Shown: in pieces, positions 62,701 to 64,000 of the stretch
Position numbering within the stretch: the first letter of the stretch is position 1
How the letters are laid out: each line of letters starts with the position of its first letter
Assembly: GCA_964019695.1 (NCBI GenBank)
Contig: OZ026516.1
Span: 103,664,368 to 103,728,367, forward strand
Direction of reading: 5' to 3'
Origin: Loripinus fragilis
Lineage: Eukaryota; Mollusca; Bivalvia; Lucinida; Lucinidae
DNA length: 64,000 nucleotides
Program-made: the position numbers and the translations under genes
The notes under the pieces: generated by a model
What the model saw: the letters and a program-made list of their open reading frames with translations, nothing else
Told to the model about the DNA's origin: nothing
The model's database searches: none

Positions 62701-63381
62701 TTAACACTTCTGTGCCAATTTGGTTGGAATAAGGTATAATATGCAAGAATAACGTTCATACATGGTTATTTCCTTATGTCAACACTTAACTGTCTTGCCG
62801 GTTCCTCAGGAGATGTTTGAGCACTCGGCCTATCAACCACGTGTTCAAACAGCTTCCCCCGGAGCCTGGCAAATGTTAATGCATGAAAAACCATGTGTGA
62901 TCCCTATATTCAAATGCAAAGGCACATTTAGTGACTCAGTTACACACTCCATGGGCGGATCCACAGGGTCTGGAATCCGGCGGAAATCACAAGTGGCTAT
63001 ATGTTTCCTTAAAAATACTGGTATGGACCCCCCCTCGAGAGGCAATTGGACCCATTGGGTCCTATTGCTTCTCGAGGGAGGTTCATACTGCCTTCTGTGA
63101 AATACATTGAAAAATTAAAAAAAAATCAGGATCACCCCTGACGGTATTTTCTGGATCCGCGCAAGCACTCTTATCTGGAGACGTGAAAATATTTTCTAGC
63201 AGAAGGCCTAGCTCACCTGTCATACAGTCAGATGCCGAGGTGCTTCCTACATTTAATGTTGTCTGACCAGAAGGGCAGTCAGTGCAGATTTCGTTGGCAG
63301 GGGTATCTGCATAGGTACCAAGGGGACAAGCCTCACAGTCACTAATTGCCAGATTGTAGAACTGTCCCTCCAAACATATAC
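32281..63381 (-). CDS. Modular GCC2/GCC3-repeat plus VWA protein (7 exons, partial)
   Basis: Join, in - strand order, 63381-63217, 60936-60712, 58260-58096, 38324-38112, 36736-36593, 34423-34318, 32717-32281. Five cysteine-rich exons each encode one or two units of the form C..CP.GTY......C..C..G....G...C, the GCC2/GCC3 or ephrin-receptor-like fold. Each is phase 1-1 and therefore a shuffling-competent module. Two exons then form a VWA domain with an intact MIDAS start DMSYS (DxSxS). Such domains are extracellular (as in SVEP1- or SCUBE-like proteins), so a secreted or surface adhesion role is inferred. Signal peptide and both termini are not seen. The intron 58095-38325 contains the LTR retrotransposon. 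Whether it is an orthologue of a named gene cannot be told. Confidence 0.85.
32735..33020 (-). repeat. tRNA-derived SINE, second type, diverged
   Basis: On the - strand the 5' part reads TGCAGATCCAAGGGTTACGA and then GTGCGATCCCGGCCCG, a tRNA-like head with a B-box-like segment. The 3' part ends TAAAGCAACAAAACAAAC. The body (AACAAGGGTTGTTGTCAG-like) differs from the main SINE family. It abuts VWA exon 2. Confidence 0.5.
33033..33187. repeat. MITE-A copy 6, truncated by a SINE
   Basis: It starts CAGTAAAATCTGTGTAAAAC and breaks at GATAATCTGTCTTGA, where the SINE at 33187 begins. The remaining inverted end is missing. Confidence 0.8.
33187..33386 (-). repeat. tRNA-derived SINE copy 1
   Basis: On the - strand the head reads GGAGCGCAGTGGCTCAGTGG with A-box TGGCTCAGTGGTAGAGTGC (33358-33376) and B-box GGTTCGAACCTC (about 33321-33333). 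A conserved body (GTCCTTGAGCAAGACACAG) and a tail AAAGAATCAAATCGAATTG follow. Five copies in the window share this structure and all are on the - strand. Confidence 0.88.
33393..33602. repeat. MITE-A copy 7
   Basis: TACAGTAAAACCTGTGTAAA and the inverse ACAGGTTTAACCGTA. It directly follows the SINE copy 1 head. Confidence 0.83.
33603..34008. repeat. Tandem TGCATGCTGGGTAATTTT and GGACCCAGATCAGGCC hairpins
   Basis: 33637-33690 has four copies of an 18-bp unit containing TGCATGCTGGGTAATTTT. It is followed by two copies of a segment with ATCCAGGTCAGGCC, its inverse, and TTATCAGCAGACGACACTAG (about 33775-33866 and 33899-33987). Related segments are at 35110-35230 and 53630-53890. Confidence 0.7.
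34009..34210 (-). repeat. tRNA-derived SINE copy 2
   Basis: Full-length head to tail, with A-box TGGCTCAGTGGTAGAGTGC. The tail is AATCAAATCAAACAAACAAA. Confidence 0.87.
34318..34423 (-). CDS. VWA domain exon 1 (MIDAS)
   Basis: 106 bp, phase 1 in and 2 out. Acceptor is tctttcag and donor is gag|gttagt-type. It encodes (E)TSCCIDLVIAVDMSYSMT followed by SEKCSCLREFLAALVER. DMSYS is the metal-binding DxSxS of VWA. Four cysteines in this short stretch are unusual for a VWA domain and may form local disulfides. Confidence 0.9.
34456..34665. repeat. MITE-A copy 8, 32 bp from a splice acceptor
   Basis: CAGTAAAACCTGTCTTAAGC and the inverse GACAGGTTTTACTGTA, with the near-perfect CCCCTTGG hairpin. On the - strand it sits in the intron just before VWA exon 1, in the branch-point or pyrimidine-tract zone. 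Confidence 0.87.
34828..36091. repeat. TIR element ~1.26 kb, 30-bp ends
   Basis: CAGTGACCTATA..ACAGTGACTGGAAACT (34828-34857) is inverted at 36062-36091 with two mismatches. It contains a GATCAGGCC hairpin segment (35110-35230) and the hairpin at 35519-35637. No transposase frame. A third copy of the terminal motif TATAGGTCACTGA lies at about 36496. Confidence 0.7.
35519..35637. repeat. Hairpin, arms ~50 bp
   Basis: AAACAGTTTTTGATTGCCAT with its inverse around GTTGCCCAACTGGCGAC. Outer parts GATAAACG..GATCAAAAA pair with TTTTTGATC..CGTTTGTC. Confidence 0.8.
36095..36493. repeat. TTCAAGGACTTTT repeat element, copy 1
   Basis: A dispersed element with many TTCAAGGACTTTTCAAG motifs at both ends and a central hairpin GTGCCTTTATTTGGTGCAGC with its inverse at 36268-36312. 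It ends GTGCGAACCCTG. A second copy, 59278-60612, has clear 5-bp flanks. Confidence 0.75.
36593..36736 (-). CDS. GCC2/GCC3-like exon 5
   Basis: 144 bp (48 codons), phase 1-1. Acceptor is attccag and donor is ag|gtaaaa. It encodes ICPRGSYFDSEALRCEFCPP and then GTAQNEIGQDSCIDCPG. Cys spacing C..RC..CPPGT..C..C fits one ephrin-receptor-like unit. It precedes the VWA exons directly. Confidence 0.9.
36800..36932. repeat. MITE-E copy 4, diverged
   Basis: GGCTCAAAAGAACCATCTTA and then CACGGTTCTT, with an eroded right arm. Confidence 0.55.
36933..37176. repeat. MITE-C copy 2
   Basis: TCCTTAAAGTGCC at the left and GTGCATTAAGGGTTAA at the right. Centre GATCAGACTGCTCC with a shortened inverse. Confidence 0.75.
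37229..37303. repeat. Perfect palindrome, 35-bp arms, 5-bp spacer
   Basis: The arm at 37229-37263 (starts AACTACAACTTAAATTG) is matched without error by its inverse at 37269-37303. The spacer is CAGGC. It is single-copy in this window. Confidence 0.95.
37304..37643. other. Intron, old repeat pieces
   Basis: 37310-37390 resembles the tandem at 24880-25228. 37430-37520 is a GGCCTGAT-type inverted segment. An A/T run lies at 37550-37561. Confidence 0.4.
37644..38103. repeat. MITE-A copy 9, split by MITE-G, next to a donor site
   Basis: The left end TACAGTAAAGCCTGCCTTTA and right end CTTAAGACAGTTTTTATTGTA are separated by a MITE-G inserted at 37806. The right end lies about 8 bp into the intron after - strand exon 38324-38112. 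Confidence 0.85.
37806..38040. repeat. MITE-G copy 2, inserted in MITE-A
   Basis: 235 bp, flanked by CATTTG on both sides (37800-37805 and 38041-38046), an apparent 6-bp target duplication. TIRs are ATGGCATGGGATTTCCAACA and the inverse of TTAGAAATCACATGTCACAG. Homologous to 6733-6965. Confidence 0.85.
38112..38324 (-). CDS. GCC2/GCC3-like exon 4
   Basis: 213 bp (71 codons), phase 1-1. Acceptor is cttgcag and donor is cg|gtgagt. It encodes (G)CRPGQFYDDGITACVDCEP, GTYQPANMNEQDPTVCMLCP, then DGTYQPDSGQPDCMTCPS. Two cysteine-rich units. It is most similar to exon 2 (60712-60936), suggesting an ancestral two-exon duplication unit. Confidence 0.93.
38406..38590 (-). repeat. tRNA-derived SINE copy 3
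   Basis: The head is CCCAGTGGCTCAGTGGTAGG and the tail is ACGTAAAGAAACAAAGC. It is about 80 bp upstream of the acceptor of exon 38324-38112 on the same strand. Confidence 0.8.
38591..38839. other. Intron, nothing recognised
   Basis: No feature recognised. Confidence 0.3.
38840..41520. repeat. Higher-order tandem repeat, unit ~1,009 bp, 2.7 copies
   Basis: CTAGAACAGTC starts units at about 38851, 39860 and 40868 (spacing 1,009 and 1,008). Each unit holds about six diverged sub-repeats of 145-160 bp marked by CCATATATGAAATTTG and GGCGGCCATTTTG..GGCCATCTTGGTTATCG. It ends with GACAAGCTGAAAACAATAGA. Unit 3 stops after about 650 bp. Open frames on the - strand here are repeat artefacts. Confidence 0.92.
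41521..41668. other. Flank of the LTR element with its 5-bp target copy
   Basis: Short direct repeats of GGGGACCACTAAAC. GATAT at 41664-41668 is repeated at 52151-52155 after the element. Confidence 0.85.
41669..44223 (+). repeat. 5' LTR, 2,555 bp
   Basis: It starts TGTTACGATACAGAATGG and ends TTATGTCGTAACA (TG..CA). It is unusually long for a gypsy LTR. It contains a four-copy ~32-bp tandem (42653-42771) and AATAAAAGG at about 41800. Short open frames within are not conserved proteins. Confidence 0.95.
42653..42771. repeat. LTR-internal ~32-bp tandem x4 (5' LTR)
   Basis: Four copies of GTTACACCAAAGTAAATGTA followed by an AATATTTT spacer of variable T length. The same array is at 50579-50697 in the 3' LTR. 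Confidence 0.9.
44225..44242 (+). promoter_or_regulatory. Primer binding site, tRNA-Leu type
   Basis: TGGTGTCAGAAGTGGGAT begins one base after the 5' LTR. Its inverse ends in TGACACCA and matches the 3' end typical of eukaryotic leucine tRNAs with CCA added. Confidence 0.8.
44243..45050 (+). other. Retroelement leader, untranslated
   Basis: About 800 bp between the primer site and the gag ATG at 45051. No long coding frame. It includes GGGTATAAAACCC near 44447, a TATA-like sequence of unknown relevance. Confidence 0.6.
45051..45377 (+). pseudogene. gag N-terminal coiled-coil segment
   Basis: ATG at 45051 opens a frame beginning MDKHISLARELGYEGQELRD. It is followed by a strongly charged Glu/Lys/Arg-rich helix of about 90 residues, a likely coiled coil. 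The frame is lost at a run of seven A (45371-45377). The earlier copy of the same internal repeat (about 45344) has eight A, so a 1-bp loss fits. The rest of gag continues in the other frame without a stop. This could be a sequencing or assembly indel instead. Confidence 0.8.
45378..47656 (+). pseudogene. gag (SCAN-like capsid, zinc knuckle), protease, integrase core
   Basis: One open frame, unbroken from about 45378 to a TAA at 47654. The capsid region MDSYLTRFESYALSNKWDPS to about 45940 resembles the SCAN fold, which derives from Gmr1-type gag. The zinc knuckle at 46031-46069 (CKICGKAHQTHNC) has C-X2-C-X3-H-X4-C spacing, one residue short of the usual CCHC. An RG/RN-rich tail follows. The protease region is about 46415-46680. 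Its catalytic triplet at 46466-46474 reads DMG, not DTG or DSG. The integrase zinc domain is at 47018-47140. The catalytic D, D, E are at 47228, 47408 and 47516 with D-X59-D-X35-E spacing, intact. The stop at 47654 lies inside integrase, and the same frame continues after it. Confidence 0.9.
47657..48505 (+). pseudogene. Integrase C terminus and reverse transcriptase start
   Basis: Same frame as upstream, after the premature TAA. It has KVYYDRRAKPRSFKVGDKVL and the GPY/F-type WRGPFEIVEVLNRVDYRV (47933 on) of the integrase C-terminal domain, then an acidic linker (EDDDDESDEY). The RT start GVIEPSISPYSSPIVLVEKK and the KDGSVRFCIDFRK fingers motif end near 48503. Around 48504-48520 the frame is lost and a few residues appear to be missing. 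Confidence 0.88.
48506..48805 (+). pseudogene. Reverse transcriptase catalytic segment
   Basis: A second frame reads EPMPNMEEVINRMSGHRFYS, then QMDLCKGYWQL, YTAFETPRGLFQFKTMPFGL and NAGASFCRLIRIV. It then reaches FVDDM, where DD (48769-48774) is the polymerase active site, in the form FVDD rather than YVDD or YIDD. The frame changes again at a run of seven A (48799-48805). Confidence 0.9.
48806..49573 (+). pseudogene. Reverse transcriptase thumb and RNase H
   Basis: A third frame reads LDRLRAAKLTAKPSMCKIGY, the LGH motif, and VRGFLGLAGFYRKFIPNFSE. RNase H follows with first Asp at 49226 (RSDTSD), Glu in EKECLAI, Asp in ECDHKPLSF (49426) and final Asp in GADYLSR. It ends at TAG (49571-49573). 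All four RNase H acidic residues are present. Confidence 0.9.
49574..49697 (+). promoter_or_regulatory. 3' untranslated gap with polypurine tract
   Basis: 124 bp. The purine-rich AAAAGGAAGGG at about 49683-49693 precedes the 3' LTR by a few bases and is the probable plus-strand primer. Confidence 0.7.
49698..52150 (+). repeat. 3' LTR, 2,453 bp
   Basis: Starts TGTTACGATACAGAATGG and ends TGTCGTAACA, followed by GATAT. It lacks about 103 bp present in the 5' LTR (roughly 42068-42172), joined near 50098. Otherwise about 99 percent identical by eye. Confidence 0.95.
50579..50697. repeat. LTR-internal ~32-bp tandem x4 (3' LTR)
   Basis: Same four units as in the 5' LTR, same T-length differences. 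Confidence 0.9.
52151..52727. other. Intron after the LTR element, nothing recognised
   Basis: GATAT target copy at 52151-52155. A diverged direct repeat around TTCGAACTGTCT (about 52243 and 52358). No exon. Confidence 0.4.
52728..52930. repeat. MITE-B copy, heavily diverged
   Basis: TTAACCTTTAAAACACCAAT at the left, a central ATCATCTACCAGCAGACAGC and an eroded right end. Confidence 0.5.
52931..53649. other. Intron, decayed SINE remnant at 53435-53600
   Basis: TTGGGTTGAACCAGTATAAA and AATGTGTCTTGCTTAGC match the SINE body without a tRNA head. The rest is unrecognised. Confidence 0.4.
53650..53880. repeat. MITE-F copy 2
   Basis: AGATTATAAAACTTTTTCCA at the left and GCATGAAAAAAGTTTTATAA at the right. 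The central AAAATGCCAACAATTGTTGG hairpin is inverse-paired. Confidence 0.75.
53881..54480. other. Intron: G-runs, small palindrome, old repeat
   Basis: Runs of about 14 G at 54048-54061 and 10 G near 54119. A 29-bp palindrome, ATAATTTGGTCTCA with its inverse, at 54181-54209. 54215-54440 is an old repeat with TTAAGCGGCCATTTT. Confidence 0.5.
54481..55189. other. Intron, nothing recognised
   Basis: No exon or repeat family recognised. Confidence 0.3.
55190..56050. repeat. ACGT-dense repeat with ~271-bp tandem duplication
   Basis: AACGTG, GACGTT and similar words recur throughout, roughly two dozen ACGT in 860 bp by eye. The segment GTGTTGAAGACCTAGCGAAA (about 55577) recurs as GTGATGAAGACCTAACGGAA at about 55848 with the following 190 bp conserved. 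No coding frame. Confidence 0.7.
56300..56600. repeat. CTCGTCCT / AGGACGAG repeat
   Basis: Several inverted copies of GCAGGACGAGTGA and its inverse, probably an old dispersed element. The short + strand frame here is not persuasive as a gene. Confidence 0.6.
56601..57544. repeat. Diverged repeat with GACCTTGAA..AGGTCACC blocks, plus MITE-E copy 5
   Basis: GTGACCTTGAA and CAAGGTCACCAAAATCTAAT recur at about 56650, 56805, 57150 and 57270. MITE-E ends (GGTGATCAAACAA, GTACCCACATC) lie at about 56908-57095, inserted in the series. Confidence 0.55.
57545..57750. repeat. MITE-D copy 2
   Basis: ACAACAGTGAAGACCCAGAT hairpin with GGTCTACATTGT, then the AACCTGACACTCCTAGATAT body. Ends ATATCAAGGGTTAA. 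Confidence 0.65.
57775..57981. repeat. MITE-B copy 4, TTAA flanks
   Basis: TTAA (57771-57774), CCTATAAAGCGCCACCTAC...TTGGCGCTTTAAGG, GTTAA. Centre AATTGTCTGTTGGCAGACAA. Confidence 0.83.
58096..58260 (-). CDS. GCC2/GCC3-like exon 3
   Basis: 165 bp (55 codons), phase 1-1. Acceptor is ttttacag and donor is tg|gtaata. It encodes ICAAGEFFDQETKSCRACPL, GTYENSTGSEECTRCRDG and TTESNDCIS. One unit, closest to exon 1. A SINE begins about 23 bp from its acceptor. Confidence 0.92.
58284..58483 (-). repeat. tRNA-derived SINE copy 4
   Basis: Full length, head GGGAGCGCAGTGGCTCAGTG and B-box GGTTCAAGCCTC. The tail AAAGAATCAAATCAAAC ends 23 bp upstream of the exon 58260 acceptor. Confidence 0.87.
58484..58735. 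repeat. MITE-D copy 3
   Basis: TTAA at 58484-58487 and 58732-58735, hairpin AAATGCAGCATAATGCTGCA, right end TATACAAAGGG. Confidence 0.78.
58885..59115 (-). repeat. 5'-truncated SINE with 35-bp target duplication
   Basis: SINE 58920-59080 keeps the tail and body but lacks most of the tRNA head. It is flanked by a 35-bp direct repeat (58885-58919 and 59081-59115, one mismatch; both contain GGTGTAATGTTGGTAATGG). Also missing about 9 bp near the B-box. Confidence 0.9.
59278..60612. repeat. TTCAAGGACTTTT element, copy 2
   Basis: CAGGGTTC at the left and GAACCCTG at the right, target TTTCA at 59273-59277 and 60613-60617. Homologous to 36095-36493. It holds the GTGCCTTTATTTGGTGCAGC hairpin after the nested element. 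Confidence 0.82.
59448..60394. mobile_element. 947-bp Tc1/mariner-like non-autonomous element
   Basis: 27-bp inverted ends beginning CAGTGAGCCACTTTAGTT with one mismatch, flanked by TA. CAGTG and TA are typical of the Tc1/mariner group. No transposase frame. Confidence 0.85.
60712..60936 (-). CDS. GCC2/GCC3-like exon 2
   Basis: 225 bp (75 codons), phase 1-1. Acceptor is ggttaaag and donor is ag|gtgagt. It encodes (G)CLPGQRLVIATQECVDCEP, GTVQPASGPGMPTVCIPCSS and SGQPECLTCPCPTCPAG. Two units. An extra CPCPTCP stretch distinguishes it from exon 4. The acceptor lacks a strong pyrimidine tract. Confidence 0.92.
60975..61216. repeat. MITE-C copy 3, TTAA flanks
   Basis: TTAACCCTTTAAACCGCC at the left and GCGCATTAAGGGTTAA at the right. 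Near-perfect centre CAGACTGCTCCTGTAGGAGC. Confidence 0.87.
61217..61626. other. Intron, nothing firm
   Basis: TTTTCCCAATTTTTATGAAA-like blocks resembling the ends of the element at 22183. No exon. Confidence 0.35.
61627..62071. repeat. L-family repeat copy 6
   Basis: Two nested TTTATCTCATTTTC..AATTCAATAA blocks and the CATTACATAACG segment. Interrupted at its right end by MITE-B copy 5. Confidence 0.6.
62076..62251. repeat. MITE-B copy 5, inserted in L-family
   Basis: GTAACCCTTAAAGCGCCACC at the left and TTGGCGCTTTAAGGGTTAA at the right. L-family sequence (ACCACTAGTGGTATATCC) resumes at 62270. Confidence 0.8.
62256..63216. other. Intron: L-family tail, GTTTGAACATGG repeat, GGCGGATCC element
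   Basis: 62440-62505 has an AATCAGGAGATTCACACGCT block also found near 63905. 62950-63165 is bounded by GGGCGGATCCAC and the inverse CTGGATCCGCGC, and has an inner GAGAGGCAATTGGACCC hairpin, a probable MITE. No exon. Confidence 0.5.
63217..63381 (-). CDS. GCC2/GCC3-like exon 1 (first seen)
   Basis: 165 bp (55 codons), phase 1-1. Acceptor is atttcag and donor is ag|gtgagc. It encodes (G)ICLEGQFYNLAISDCEACP, LGTYADTPANEICTDCPSG and VGSTSASDCMT. Single unit. Phase 1 entry means at least one more exon lies beyond the window. Confidence 0.92.
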
Positions 63382-64000
63382 CTGAAATTATAAAGAACCA
63401 GCTGCTAATGTAAGATTCAATAATGTGGGCGGGGCTTATATGCTAATTTGCATAATTTTAAAATTTGCATAACTTTTGACTCGGTAGGAATTTTAAGATG
63501 GGGTTTTCAGCATTTTGAATTTTTTATACGATGAAGAATTTCAAAAATGTTTTTAAAGATTCACAAGACCTTAAAGTTAAGAGTGAGAAACAGAAAATTA
63601 ATTTTCTTAATTTATAACCAAAACATATGTTGTGAGTACTCAAAAGAACCGTCTCAATGAGACGGTTCTTTTGAGCACCCAAAACATATGCTTTAAATCA
63701 TGGGTTGGAAAATATCTACAATTTTACGCTGAAAAATTTTGTTTATCTAAACACATGAAGTATCAACGAGGAGTGTGTGGGTGAAGGAAACAAGAGGGCG
63801 TAGAGGACCCTAAAGTCACTCAATGCCTAGTGGTTTCAGACAAGAATATTTATTCTTGCATGGGAATTGTTACGCGAAGCTGTTTGAAGCCGCAAAATCC
63901 ATGTTCAAATCATGAGATTCACGTGCTGTTTGAACATGGCTTTTACTTGAAGAAGCCTAAACTGGGCCATGATTTGTATGATGATGTTACACGAGAAAGC
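63382..64000. other. Intron with MITE-E copy 7 and GTTTGAACATGG repeat
   Basis: 63586-63760 is a near-perfect MITE-E hairpin (AACATATGTTGTGAGTACTC with its inverse). 63890-63950 matches 62445-62500. No exon of the - strand gene is seen to the right edge. Confidence 0.65.

Overview
This is a eukaryotic genomic window, very probably from a marine mollusc and most likely a bivalve. That reading is an inference. It rests on short exons split by kilobase introns, a CYP4-type cytochrome P450, a cysteine-rich GCC2/GCC3 (ephrin-receptor-like) plus von Willebrand A protein, a dense mixture of small palindromic DNA transposons and tRNA-derived SINEs, and a Gmr1-like Ty3/gypsy retroelement. There are no bacterial features. 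Coding exons of host genes make up only about 3 percent of the window.

Two host genes are present and convergent. On the + strand, six exons between 1540 and 13125 encode the C-terminal 261 residues of a CYP4-family P450 (I helix, EXXR, PERF-like region, heme-cysteine loop, stop). The N-terminal half lies outside the window. On the - strand, seven exons between 63381 and 32281 encode part of a modular protein: five cysteine-rich repeats, each on its own phase 1-1 exon, followed by a VWA domain on two exons. All splice phases join correctly. Its first and last exons were not found.

The rest is repeats. At 71-1492 and 25277-26527 lie two elements with C-rich inverted ends that carry internal tandem repeats. 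At 15890-20545 is a minisatellite of 70-bp units, followed by a 130-bp array (20628-21290) that shares a core with it. At 25229-28635 is a broken mariner interrupted by an 806-bp hAT-like insertion with a perfect 8-bp target duplication. At 38840-41520 is a 1.0-kb higher-order repeat. At 41669-52150 is a complete LTR retrotransposon with 2.5-kb LTRs, a 5-bp target duplication, a tRNA-Leu-type primer site, a SCAN-like gag, and integrase upstream of reverse transcriptase, inserted in an intron of the - strand gene. Its gag-pol is broken by one nonsense codon, three frame changes and a protease active-site change.

Small inverted-repeat elements fill most introns. Several families are flanked by TTAA and begin with CCCTT, a piggyBac-like signature. 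Another family (CAGTAAAACCTG ends, nine copies) lies within about 10 bp of a 5' splice site in both host genes. Nested insertions up to three deep (59165-60690) give a relative order of transposition. All boundaries were read by eye without database searches.
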